Notes under the pieces: model-generated
Told to the model about the DNA's origin: nothing
What the model saw: only the letters and a program-made list of their open reading frames with translations
The model's database searches: none
Source of the DNA: Lentisalinibacter sp964427415
Lineage (GTDB): Bacteria; Pseudomonadota; Gammaproteobacteria; Steroidobacterales; Woeseiaceae
Length of the DNA stretch: 64,000 bases
Assembly: GCA_964427415.1 (NCBI GenBank)
Contig: CAYRUH010000010.1
Location: 28,328-92,327 of the forward strand
Direction: 5' to 3'
Program-made: the position numbers and the translations under genes
In this document: piece by piece, positions 51,224 to 59,644 of the stretch
How positions within the stretch are numbered: position 1 is the stretch's first letter
Layout of the letters: each line of letters starts with the position of its first letter

Positions 51224-53527
51224 TTAGTTCGGTCCGGCACCGAGGAGGCGGGGGCGCTCAATCAGGTAGCCCTGGGCGAAGTCCACGCCCATCTCGCGCA
51301 GCATGTCGAAGTCGCGCTGCTCTTCCACCTGCTCGGCCACGGTGCGGAAGTTCATCTTGCGGGCGAGCTTGATCATCGCGCTCACCATCTCCTGGTTGAC
51401 CGGGTCGCGTCCGAGGTGGCGGGTGAAGCTGCCGTCTATCTTGAGATAATCGATGGGCAGGTGCTTCAGGTTGGAAAAGGCGCCGAGGCCGCTGCCGAAG
51501 TCGTCCAGCGCAAACTTGCAGCCCATGCCGTGCAGCACCTCGATGAAGCGCTGTGCTTCGCGGGGCTCCATGATCAGCGCGGCCTCGGTCATCTCGAAAC
51601 AGATCCGGGCCGGCGCGACGCTCGTGCGATCCAGCGACTCGACCACGAACTCGAGGAAGTCCGCGTCACCCAGGGTCTGGCCCGACAGGTTGATGATACA
51701 GCTGCGCCCGGCCGGAACCCGGATATCACCGGCGGCGATGGCGGTCAGCGTCGCGCTCACCACCCAGCGATCGATCCGCGGCATCAGGTGATATTGCTCT
51801 GCCGCCGGCAGGAAGTCCCGGGGCGACTCCGTCCTGCCCTGGCCGTCCTGGAAGCGCAGCAGCACCTCCATCGCCGGTCCCGATTCCCGCTCGGCGTCGA
51901 GCGCGATGATGGGCTGCGTCGCGAGCACGAAACCGCCGTTGGACAGGGCATCCTGCAGGCGCCGCAGCCACTGGATCTCGCCGCGCTCCCGCGCCGCCGC
52001 CTCGTCCGCAGAGGAGTACACGTGCACCCGGCCCCGACCCCGCTGTTTGGCCATGTAGCAGGCGGAGTCCGCGGCGGCGAGCATGTCCTGCACCGAGCCG
52101 CTGTCGGGGCCCAGCTCGACGATGCCGACACTGACACCGATGGTGAAGATGCGGTCCTGCCACACGAAGCGATGATCGGCCACTGCCTGCACCACGTCGC
52201 CGGCGATCTGGCGGGCCTTCTCCAGCGGGCAGCCCATCAGCAGCATGCCGAATTCGTCACCGCCGATGCGGGCGACCGAGTCCGAATCGCGCACCTGATC
52301 CTTGACCAGCGACGCCACCTCGCGCAACAGCGCATCTCCCGCCATGTGCCCGCAGCTATCGTTCACCGCCTTGAAGCGATCCAGGTCCATGTAGCACAGG
52401 ACATGATTCGCCTTCTCGCGACGGGCATTGTCGATAGCCTCCTCGAGCCGCCGCTCGAGCTCGCGCCGATTGATGAGACCGGTCAGCGCGTCGTGCGCCG
52501 CCTGGTAGCTCATCTGCCGCGTGAGTCCCCGCATCTCGCTCACGTCGTGGAAGACCACCACTACGCCCTGGATATCCCCGTCGCCGGCGCGGACCGGCGA
52601 TGCGCTTAGCTCGACCGAATGCTCGTGCTCGTCATCGCGCCCCACCATCAGCGCCCGACGCCCCATATTGACCCGCTGGCGCATGGACAGACACCGCTCC
52701 ACCGGGTCGCCCAGGGATCGCTTGTCGAGTTCATCGATCAGTTGCATGATCTCACCGAAAGGCCGGCCTTCGGACTCGTCCCGGCTGTAGCCGGTGAGGA
52801 GTTCGGCTTCCCCGTTCATGTACTCGATGCGACCGCGGGTATCGGTGGTGATTACGCCGTCGCCGATGGACTCGATGACCGCAAGTGCCTGCCGCCGGTC
52901 GCCGCGCAACCCCGAATCGATCTCCCGGCGGTGGCTGACATCGCGTCCCACCGTCAGCACGAGTTGGCGATCACCCCACGCCACCACCGCCATGCCAGCC
53001 TCCACCCACATGCCCTGCTCGCCGCCGTTGATGAGCTGCATCTCCAGGGTCTGGGGCCCGATCTCGCCAGCCAGCAGCCGGCTGACCGTGCGCCGGAACA
53101 GCGCCCGGAAGGCCGGGCGAACCAGATCGCTGACGGGCCGGCCCTCCAGCTGCTCGGCCTCCAGGCCGACGAGCCGTGCAGCGGCCTCGTTCGCGAGCTG
53201 CACGCGGTCGTCGTGCAGCAGGGCCACCTCGGGCATGGTACGCATGAACCGGCGCAGAGCACGGTCGCGTTCGAACACGGCCTCGTCCTTCTCGGCGAGC
53301 GCGTCGAACAAGCGATTCAGGGAACGGCCGAGAGGCCCCAGCACGGGGTCGTCCGCGGGCTTCAGCCGGCGCCCCACCGCAGCGTCGGCGGACACCTCGA
53401 CGATCTCCTGGTTCAGCCGTCGCAGCCGTTCGTGGAAACGCCGCCGCGATACGATGAGCAATATGGCCAACAGCACTACCGCCGGCACCAGGATGGTGAC
53501 GGCGACAATCAGTGCAGTCTGTGGCAT
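51224..53527 (-). CDS. PAS-GGDEF-EAL cyclic-di-GMP signalling protein
   Basis: 767 residues from ATG 53527 (a GTG at 53557 is possible; neither has a clear ribosome-binding site). One N-terminal membrane helix (ALIVAVTILVPAVVLLAILL), HAMP-like linker, two PAS domains (about 95-330), a GGDEF domain with intact RIGGDEFGML (near 420), and an EAL domain (about 520-767). The EAL signature is EVLLRF, but other catalytic positions look present (FEMTEAALI, ALDDFGSGLGAF, YLKIDG, EQVEEQ). Both diguanylate cyclase and phosphodiesterase activities are possible. Senses an unknown signal through PAS. Confidence 0.92.
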   Translation of the reverse strand: MPQTALIVAVTILVPAVVLLAILLIVSRRRFHERLRRLNQEIVEVSADAAVGRRLKPADDPVLGPLGRSLNRLFDALAEKDEAVFERDRALRRFMRTMPEVALLHDDRVQLANEAAARLVGLEAEQLEGRPVSDLVRPAFRALFRRTVSRLLAGEIGPQTLEMQLINGGEQGMWVEAGMAVVAWGDRQLVLTVGRDVSHRREIDSGLRGDRRQALAVIESIGDGVITTDTRGRIEYMNGEAELLTGYSRDESEGRPFGEIMQLIDELDKRSLGDPVERCLSMRQRVNMGRRALMVGRDDEHEHSVELSASPVRAGDGDIQGVVVVFHDVSEMRGLTRQMSYQAAHDALTGLINRRELERRLEEAIDNARREKANHVLCYMDLDRFKAVNDSCGHMAGDALLREVASLVKDQVRDSDSVARIGGDEFGMLLMGCPLEKARQIAGDVVQAVADHRFVWQDRIFTIGVSVGIVELGPDSGSVQDMLAAADSACYMAKQRGRGRVHVYSSADEAAARERGEIQWLRRLQDALSNGGFVLATQPIIALDAERESGPAMEVLLRFQDGQGRTESPRDFLPAAEQYHLMPRIDRWVVSATLTAIAAGDIRVPAGRSCIINLSGQTLGDADFLEFVVESLDRTSVAPARICFEMTEAALIMEPREAQRFIEVLHGMGCKFALDDFGSGLGAFSNLKHLPIDYLKIDGSFTRHLGRDPVNQEMVSAMIKLARKMNFRTVAEQVEEQRDFDMLREMGVDFAQGYLIERPRLLGAGPN

Positions 53528-53765
53528 GGTTCGCTCATCGATCCCCGGCTCCGGCACAGTGCAGGGTTAAAATTCTTGTTCTTTCAAGAGCCTAGACTCT
53601 CATCGCGCTAAGCATAGCCTAATCCGTACCGGCGCGATCCGGCAATTCACCATAACGCTGCCCGGATCGGGCGCAGTATGCTTGTCAGCCTTCTGTAAAC
53701 TCCGTAACCTCACTCGCCGTCCTGCCGCTTGCGGCCTCACCGAGCAGCTGCCACCAATACCGACC

Positions 53766-54416
53766 ATGGATATCGAGATCGCGCGGGAACAGATGATCGA
53801 CCAGCAGATCCGCGCCTGGGACGTGCTGCAGCCCCGGGTGCTCAAAGTGCTGGGCGAGGTCCGGCGCGAGCGCTTCGTACCAGAGACCTGGTCGAGCCTG
53901 GCGTTCGCCGACACCGAGATCCCCCTCCCCCACCGTGAAAGCATGATGGCGCCGAAGGTGGAGGGAAGGCTGCTGCAGGCACTGGAGATAGAGCCCGGCG
54001 ACCGGATACTGGAGATCGGCACCGGTACCGGTTTCCTTACTGCCTGCCTGGCGCGCCTCGGCGAACATGTGGTCAGCATCGACTGCTATTCGGACTTCGT
54101 CGCCACCGCGGGCGACCGGCTGCGCGAGTTCGACATCGTCAATACCGAACTCCTGACCATGGATGCCATGGGCGAACTGCCGGCGGGTGAGTTCGACGCC
54201 ATCGCTGTGACCGGTTCGGTGCCCCGCTTCGAACAGCGCTTCGCCGATGCGCTGGCCATGGACGGGCGCCTGTTCCTGGTGATCGGCGAGGCGCCGGTGA
54301 TGGAGGCCCTCCTGATCACGCGCACCGGCGAGAACGAATGGAGTCGCGAGAGCCTGTTCGAGACGGTCCTGAAACCGCTGCGTAATGCGGCACCGCCGTG
54401 CGGGTTCCGCTTCTGA
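53766..54416 (+). CDS. Protein-L-isoaspartate O-methyltransferase family protein
   Basis: 216-residue SAM-dependent methyltransferase from ATG 53766. The N-terminus AREQMIDQQIRAWDVLQPRV and the SAM motif ILEIGTGTGFLTACLA match the PCMT family. In the region where canonical Pcm has the substrate loop, this subgroup (found beside tolC in many gammaproteobacteria) is divergent, so repair of isoaspartate is family-based inference only. It precedes the rhodanese and tolC genes on the same strand. Confidence 0.85.
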   Translation: MDIEIAREQMIDQQIRAWDVLQPRVLKVLGEVRRERFVPETWSSLAFADTEIPLPHRESMMAPKVEGRLLQALEIEPGDRILEIGTGTGFLTACLARLGEHVVSIDCYSDFVATAGDRLREFDIVNTELLTMDAMGELPAGEFDAIAVTGSVPRFEQRFADALAMDGRLFLVIGEAPVMEALLITRTGENEWSRESLFETVLKPLRNAAPPCGFRF

Positions 54417-54459
54417 CCGGTGGCGTGCCGGCCGCAGTCGGTGACGAAGGAGGGATGCC

Positions 54460-54780
54460 GTGGTGGAAGAGCTGAGGCCGGCCGAACTGGCGGCGCGCAT
54501 CCGCGCGGGCGAGGATTGGCAGGTGCTCGACGTGCGCGAGCCTTGGGAACTCGGCATAGCGTCGCTTGCGGACGCCTTCGTCATCCCGATGAATCAGGTG
54601 CCGAACCGCCACGGCGAATTGGATCGGGAGCGGCCGCTGGCCGTACTCTGCCACAGCGGCATGCGCAGTTACCGGGTCGCGGCCTGGCTGCAGCAGAACG
54701 GGTTCCGGCAGGTGGTGAACGTAGCCGGTGGCATCGATGCCTGGGCGGCGGAGGTGGACTCGTCCATGTCCCGCTACTGA
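54460..54780 (+). CDS. Rhodanese-like sulfurtransferase
   Basis: 106-residue single rhodanese domain. GTG 54460 follows GAAGGAGGG. The active-site cysteine is Cys64 in VLCHSGMRSY, and the domain ends VNVAGGIDAWAAEVD. Such single-domain proteins shuttle sulfane sulfur. The last residues SMSRY and the stop codon are encoded by the first copy of a 25-bp tandem repeat that continues into the tolC leader, so the C-terminal five residues may be recent. Confidence 0.9.
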   Translation: MVEELRPAELAARIRAGEDWQVLDVREPWELGIASLADAFVIPMNQVPNRHGELDRERPLAVLCHSGMRSYRVAAWLQQNGFRQVVNVAGGIDAWAAEVDSSMSRY

Positions 54781-54829
54781 GCGGGAGTCCATGTCCCGCT
54801 ACTGAGCGGGAGTCCATGTCCCGCTATTG
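54762..54829 (+). repeat. 25-bp tandem repeat array with hairpins (2.7 copies)
   Basis: Copies begin at 54762, 54787 and 54812. Each intact copy contains CCCGCT-ACTG-AGCGGG, a perfect 6-bp stem with 4-nt loop (54770-54785 and 54795-54810), and the mini-frame ATG TCC CGC TAC TGA. The third copy has decayed in the right arm. The array covers the end of the rhodanese gene and reaches the tolC promoter. Confidence 0.9.
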
Positions 54830-54856
54830 AGAGAAGCCGAAAACCGGTGCTATAGT
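54827..54856 (+). promoter_or_regulatory. tolC promoter
   Basis: -35 TTGAGA (54827-54832), 18-bp spacer, extended -10 TGCTATAGT with TATAGT at 54851-54856. The -35 lies in the diverged part of the third 25-bp repeat copy. Confidence 0.65.
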
Positions 54857-54896
54857 GATATACCTGACTAAAACACCTGCCCTGCAAAATAAGGAT

Positions 54897-56312
54897 ATGA
54901 AGAGAGTAATGGATATCCGCAGATTCAGGCTGCTCGTCCCGCTGGCCGCCCTGTTCGCCACTTTGCCGGCGGCGGCAGAATCCCTGCTGGAGGTCTACCA
55001 GCGCGCGCTGCAGAGCGACCCGCTCATCCGCGAGGCCGAGGCGAATCGCCGTGCGACGGAAGAGGCGTTGCCCCAGGCACGCGGCCTGCTGCTGCCCCAG
55101 CTGTCCGCTTCGGCCAGCGAGAGCCGCGGCACTGCCGAGGGCGCTTCCGCGTTCCAGCAGATCACGCCCACGGGCGAGACGATCACCGTCACCAGCGACT
55201 TCGAGGACGAGAGCATCGAGACCACCCAGTGGCAGATCGAGTTGCGCCAGACCGTGTTCCGCTGGGACCAGTTCGTCGGCCTGAAACAGGCCGGGAAGCA
55301 GGTGGCTCGCGCCGAGGCGGACTTTGAAGCGGCCCAGCAGGACCTGATCGTCCGGGTGGCTAGGCGTTATTTCGACGTGCTCGCCGCGGAAGACGCGCTG
55401 GAAGCCGCCCAGGCCAGCAAGCGCGCCATCGATCGCCAGCTCGAACAGGCCCAGCAGCGTTTCGAGGTGGGCCTGATCGCCATCACCGACGTGCAGGAGG
55501 CCCAGGCCGCCTACGACCAGGCCATCGCCGAGGAGATCGCAGCCAAGCGCCAGCTCGCTTCGTCACGCGAGTTCCTGCGCGAGATCACCGGCGAGTATCT
55601 GAAGGAGCTGGAGACCCCCGGGCAGCAGCTCGCGCTGGAGACGCCCGACCCGGCCGCGGAGGACGACTGGGTGGAGACCGCCTTCGACCAGAACCTGGCA
55701 CTGATCGCGGCGCGTCTGAACGCGGAGATCGCACGCCAGGAGATCGACTCCCGCCGCTCGGGCCACTACCCCACCCTCGATCTCGTCGCCACGCGCAGCG
55801 ATTTCGACCGGGAGTTCGAGCGCTCCAACGAGGGCAGCCCCTTCAACGATGTCTTCAACGACCAGACCTCCGACAGCATCGCGCTTGAGTTCCGCATCCC
55901 GCTGTTCTCCGGAGGCCGTACCTCGGCCCAGGTCCGCGAGGCAGTCCACCTGCATCGTGCGGCCAGGGAACAGCTGCAGCGGGTGGCCCGGGAAACCGAA
56001 CGCCAGGCTCGGGACGCCTACCTGGGCGTGCTCGCGGAGATCTCCAGGGTGAAAGCCCTGCGCCAGGCCCTCTCGTCGGCGAAGACGGCGCTGGAGGCGA
56101 CCGAGGCCGGCTTCGAGGTGGGGACCCGCACCACCGTGGACGTTCTGAACGCCCAGCAACAGGTCTTCTCGGCCCGCACCAACTACCGCCGTGCGCGCTA
56201 CGATTACCTGCTGAACGTGCTCAGCCTGAAGCAGGCGGCCGGTATCCTGCGCATCCAGGATCTGGAAGACATCGACGTCATCCTCGTGCCTCGGAGCGAG
56301 ACGAGCGACTGA
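54897..56312 (+). CDS. tolC: Outer membrane efflux channel TolC
   Basis: Trimeric outer-membrane exit duct for tripartite efflux pumps and type I secretion. ATG 54897 gives 471 residues with signal peptide (FRLLVPLAALFATLPAAAES); ATG 54909 is an equally plausible start. Internal two-fold repeat typical of the family: SLLEVYQRALQSDPLIREAE ... RYFDVLAAEDALEAAQ in the first half and GYDYL-like DAYLGVLAEISRVKAL ... VGTRTTVDVLNAQQQ in the second. Position upstream of waaA/hldE (convergent) is common in related genomes. Confidence 0.95.
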   Translation: MKRVMDIRRFRLLVPLAALFATLPAAAESLLEVYQRALQSDPLIREAEANRRATEEALPQARGLLLPQLSASASESRGTAEGASAFQQITPTGETITVTSDFEDESIETTQWQIELRQTVFRWDQFVGLKQAGKQVARAEADFEAAQQDLIVRVARRYFDVLAAEDALEAAQASKRAIDRQLEQAQQRFEVGLIAITDVQEAQAAYDQAIAEEIAAKRQLASSREFLREITGEYLKELETPGQQLALETPDPAAEDDWVETAFDQNLALIAARLNAEIARQEIDSRRSGHYPTLDLVATRSDFDREFERSNEGSPFNDVFNDQTSDSIALEFRIPLFSGGRTSAQVREAVHLHRAAREQLQRVARETERQARDAYLGVLAEISRVKALRQALSSAKTALEATEAGFEVGTRTTVDVLNAQQQVFSARTNYRRARYDYLLNVLSLKQAAGILRIQDLEDIDVILVPRSETSD

Positions 56313-56318
56313 CGCTCG
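56302..56318. terminator. Hairpin at the end of tolC (possible bidirectional terminator)
   Basis: CGAGCG/CGCTCG with a 5-nt loop spans the tolC stop codon. No immediate U-tract, though TTTTT occurs 14 nt further on the plus strand. Weak. Confidence 0.3.
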
Positions 56319-56325
56319 GCCTTAC

Positions 56326-57603
56326 TCAGCCGTTTTTGAACCGCCGCGTGAGGGGCTCCAGCAGTTCGAGCAGGCTCCTGAGTGAGCCACGGTTATCCAG
56401 CAGCAACAGACGCGCACGCTCGCCCATCTCCCTGCGCGCCGCCTCATCGGCAAACAACCGCTCCAGGGCTGCGCCGAGCTCCGCCTCGTCGCTGACCACC
56501 CGCGAGGCGCCGCGCTCCGCAAACATCGCCGCGATGTCCTCGGTATTGAACAGGTGCGGTCCGGTGAGGACAGGCAGGCCCAGGGACGCCGGCTCCAGCA
56601 GGTTGTGTCCACCGATGGGCACCAGACTGCCAGCGACGAAAGCGATGTCCGAAGCAGCGTAGAACAGGGGCAGCTCCCCCATGGTGTCGCCGAGGAAAAC
56701 GCGGGTCCCGGCCCCGCAGCGCTCGCCGCCGGTACGGCTGACGTAATCGAGGCCCTGCTCCCGGATCATGTCGGCGACCGCGGGAAAACGCTCGGGATGT
56801 CGGGGGACGAGCACCAGCAGCGCGTCCGGCACGGCTGCGAGGAGGCGCCGATGGGCGGCGAGCACGATCTCCTCCTCGCCCGCGTGGGTGCTGGCCGCGA
56901 TCCACACGCTGCGCCCGGGGAAATGCGCGGCCGCGAATTCCCGGCCCCGACCGGCCAGACTCTCGTCGATCTCAACGTCGAACTTGATGTTGCCCGTCAC
57001 GAAAGTGCGCGCCGGGGCCGCGCCCAGGTCACGGAAGCGTTGTGCGTCCTGCTCGCTCTGGGCGGCGATGATGATGCCGTGGGACAGCGCCTCCCGGAAC
57101 AGCGGCGTCAGGTGCCGGTAGCGAGCCACCGAACGGGGCGAGATCCGGGCGCTGGCCAGCACCAGCGGGACCCGCCGGCGGCCGCACTCGGCGTAGAGAT
57201 TGGGCCAGAGTTCGGTCTCGATGATCACGGCCAGCTCGGGACGGATGCGGTCGAAGAAGCGGCGCACCGCGCCCGGTGTCTCGAAAGGCGCGAAGCAATG
57301 CACCACCTCGTCGCCGAACAGGCGGCGCACCCGCTCGGCACCGGTGGGGGTCACGGTGGTGACCACCACGGCCCGGGACGGGAATCGGTCCTTCAGCGCC
57401 TTGATCAGCGGGGCGGCAGCCTGCACCTCGCCGACGGAGACGGCATGGATCCAGACCGATCCGCAGCGGATGTCCGGAAAACCGATGCCGAAGCGCTGCC
57501 CGAGGCGGTCGTGATAGCCCTTGCGGGTGAAACCGCGCCACAGCCAGAAAAGAAATACAAACGGCGTAGCCAGGTAGACCAGCAGCTGGTAGGTGAATCT
57601 CAC
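56326..57603 (-). CDS. waaA: 3-deoxy-D-manno-octulosonic acid (Kdo) transferase
   Basis: GT-B glycosyltransferase that adds Kdo to lipid IVA at the inner membrane. GTG 57603 gives 425 residues, normal length, beginning with a membrane-associating segment (YQLLVYLATPFVFLFWLWRG). Conserved stretches: VWIHAVSVGEVQAAAPLI with the catalytic Glu, PTGAERVRRLF, IETELWPNL, and the C-terminal SLVPIGGHNLLEPA. Lies 16 bp downstream of hldE; together with kdsC/kdsD it covers Kdo-lipid A assembly. Confidence 0.95.
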   Translation of the reverse strand: MRFTYQLLVYLATPFVFLFWLWRGFTRKGYHDRLGQRFGIGFPDIRCGSVWIHAVSVGEVQAAAPLIKALKDRFPSRAVVVTTVTPTGAERVRRLFGDEVVHCFAPFETPGAVRRFFDRIRPELAVIIETELWPNLYAECGRRRVPLVLASARISPRSVARYRHLTPLFREALSHGIIIAAQSEQDAQRFRDLGAAPARTFVTGNIKFDVEIDESLAGRGREFAAAHFPGRSVWIAASTHAGEEEIVLAAHRRLLAAVPDALLVLVPRHPERFPAVADMIREQGLDYVSRTGGERCGAGTRVFLGDTMGELPLFYAASDIAFVAGSLVPIGGHNLLEPASLGLPVLTGPHLFNTEDIAAMFAERGASRVVSDEAELGAALERLFADEAARREMGERARLLLLDNRGSLRSLLELLEPLTRRFKNG

Positions 57604-57619
57604 CGTCCCGCTTCCGGCC

Positions 57620-59044
57620 TCAGGCCAGGCCGCGCAGAGACTCGATGATGCGGGAGCTCGATCGGCCTTCGCGGAACGCGAGCACGCGCACCTCGCCACC
57701 CACTGCCAGCACAGCCGGGCCGCCCGCGATCTCCTCCGGCCGATAATCGCCGCCCTTGACCAGCACCTCCGGCAGCACGGCCTCGATCAGGCGGGCGGGG
57801 GTGCCCTCGGCGAATGGCACCACCCAGTCGACGGCTGCCAGCCCGGCGAGGACCGCCATACGGTCCTCCACCGGATTCACCGGCCGCCCCTCCCCCTTCA
57901 ATTGCCGTACGGAATCATCCGTGTTCACGGCAACGACGAGCCGGTCGCCAAGCGACTTGGCTTCCTCCAGATAGGTGACGTGCCCCGCATGCAGGATGTC
58001 GAAGCAGCCGTTGGTCATGACGATGCGCTCGCCCCGGCTGCGCGCCTCGCCCAGGAACTCGAGCAGCGCCGCCTCGTCCACCATGCCGCGGCCGCCCTTG
58101 CCGCGCCGGTGCAGCGCCACCCTGAGTTCGGACGGCGTGACGCCGGCCACGCCGATCTTGCGCACCACCAGACCGGCGGCCAGGTTGGCCAGCGCCGCCG
58201 CCTCGCCCAGCGCCGAGCCCGCCGCCATCGCCGCGCCAAGGGTAGCGATCACCGTGTCGCCGGCACCGGTCACATCGAAGACTTCCCGGGCCTCCGTGGA
58301 CAGGAAATGCGCCTCCCCGTCTCCCTCCACGGCCAGCATGCCGCGTTCGCTCCGCGTGATCACCAGGCCGCCGAGATCGAACTCTTCGATCATCTGCCGG
58401 GCGCGGCGCAGCAGATCGTCATCGTCCCGTGCCGCGCCGGCCACCGCCTCGAACTCCGCCTGATTCGGCGTGAGCAGCCTGGCACCCCGGTAACGGCCGA
58501 ACTCGGTACCCTTGGGATCGACCAGCACCGGCACACCGGCCTCGCGGGCGGCGGCGATGAGTTGACCCACCTCGTGCAGTGCGCCCTTGGCGTAGTCAGA
58601 CAGAATGACGAGCCCGGCGTCCTGCAGCGCGGTCAGGAACGGCTCACGCACCGAGATGGCCGCGCCGTCGGTGGCCTCCTCCCGGTCCAGGCGGATCAAC
58701 TGCTGGCCCCGGGAAAGTACCCGCAGCTTGGTGGTGGTCGGCGTCTGCCGCGATACGGCGAAACGGCAATCGACGCCCCGCTCCGCCAGCAGCGTCTCAA
58801 GACGCCCGGCAGCCTCGTCGGCGCCGACCACGCCCACCAGCGCGGCAGGCACTCCCAGCATGGCCAGGTTCACTGCCACGTTGGCGGCGCCACCGGGCCG
58901 CTCCTCGCCGTCACGCACATGGACGACCGGCACGGGCGCCTCGGGCGAGATGCGCCCGGTCGCGCCGAACCAGTACTGGTCGAGCATGAGATCCCCGGCC
59001 ACCAGGAGACGGGCACCGGAGAAATCGGGTATCTGCAGCGTCAC
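57620..59044 (-). CDS. hldE: Bifunctional heptose-7-phosphate kinase / heptose-1-phosphate adenylyltransferase
   Basis: Makes ADP-D-glycero-beta-D-manno-heptose for the LPS inner core. 474 residues. N-terminal ribokinase-like kinase (about 1-320): GRISPEAPVPVVHV, GGAANVAVNLAMLG and the catalytic DVTGAGDTVIATL. C-terminal nucleotidyltransferase (about 340-474): TNGCFDILHAGHVTYLEEAK and the NTDDSV motif. Last core gene before the accessory region, with its start 73 bp from the proposed transposon end. Confidence 0.97.
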   Translation of the reverse strand: MTLQIPDFSGARLLVAGDLMLDQYWFGATGRISPEAPVPVVHVRDGEERPGGAANVAVNLAMLGVPAALVGVVGADEAAGRLETLLAERGVDCRFAVSRQTPTTTKLRVLSRGQQLIRLDREEATDGAAISVREPFLTALQDAGLVILSDYAKGALHEVGQLIAAAREAGVPVLVDPKGTEFGRYRGARLLTPNQAEFEAVAGAARDDDDLLRRARQMIEEFDLGGLVITRSERGMLAVEGDGEAHFLSTEAREVFDVTGAGDTVIATLGAAMAAGSALGEAAALANLAAGLVVRKIGVAGVTPSELRVALHRRGKGGRGMVDEAALLEFLGEARSRGERIVMTNGCFDILHAGHVTYLEEAKSLGDRLVVAVNTDDSVRQLKGEGRPVNPVEDRMAVLAGLAAVDWVVPFAEGTPARLIEAVLPEVLVKGGDYRPEEIAGGPAVLAVGGEVRVLAFREGRSSSRIIESLRGLA

Positions 59045-59117
59045 GGGCCTACCGCCGGGGAACCTCGGAAGCCGGGGATATTAGCAGAGAGCAGGCCCCC
59101 TTCACTCAGCCCTCAGC

Positions 59118-59256
59118 TGTGGGTTGGCCCATAAGCTGAGATTCCACGATCAGCCCTTTCAGATAGTTACGTCACATGGGGTCGCCAAAAGCTGCGATCA
59201 AAGTCCCCCATAAGTTGAGATTTCCACGCAGAAAAGACGCATAAGTTGATATTTTC
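59118..59256. mobile_element. Putative Tn7-like transposon end with three TnsB-type binding repeats
   Basis: The boundary begins TGT at 59118. Related repeats follow with cores CCATAAGCTGAGATT (from 59129), CCATAAGTTGAGATTT (from 59208) and GCATAAGTTGATATTTT (from 59239), all in the same orientation. Multiple spaced direct repeats behind a TGT terminus are the hallmark of Tn7-family ends. The CCATAA at base 12 and the consensus resemble TnsB sites of Tn6677/I-F3 CAST elements as I recall them. Transposition genes and the other end are not in the window, so this is inference from repeat pattern. Confidence 0.6.
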
Positions 59257-59514
59257 GCCAAAGGTCGCTGAGAACAGTTGCAAGTAATTGTAAATAATAG
59301 AGGTTTTCCCGCGCCAACTCTCGCGCAAAATCAAATTTGATGTGTCAGTAAAGCCTGCGGCAGATGCCGTTATCGACTCGCCGACGCTCGCCAAATACAG
59401 GGCGTACTCAAGAAGTCCGTTTACTACGTCCCTGAGTTTCCATTCGGAGATGATCGTCTTCGCCTCAGCTGCGTTGAGCGACGAATTCTGCATTTGTTCG
59501 TTGTGCGCAAGCAT
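59167..59514 (-). CDS. Hypothetical protein, cargo of putative transposon
   Basis: 115 residues from ATG 59514, with a good ribosome-binding site (AGGGGG) 6 nt upstream. Composition and codon use differ from the core genes (lower GC). The middle (KLRDVVNGLLEYALYLASVG) looks helical. The C-terminal third is encoded across two of the transposon-end repeats, which suggests the stop codon may have been acquired from the element end. I recognise no family. It may be a truncated gene. Confidence 0.45.
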   Translation of the reverse strand: MLAHNEQMQNSSLNAAEAKTIISEWKLRDVVNGLLEYALYLASVGESITASAAGFTDTSNLILRESWRGKTSIIYNYLQLFSATFGENINLCVFSAWKSQLMGDFDRSFWRPHVT

Positions 59515-59644
59515 ACCTACCCCCTAAAGGACTCTTCGCCCCGAGGCGCTCCGGAGGGAAGCTACGATGTGTCGCGAGGCAAGAACAGGGGTGGTGAGCT
59601 CGTCACCGGACCAACAGCGTCAGGTGCAAAAACGGTCCGGATTC

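Noticed and set aside
59593..59610. Small inverted repeat GGTGA-GCTCG-TCACC left of the IS as a terminator
   Set aside because: Five-base stem without U-tract; likely chance in this composition.
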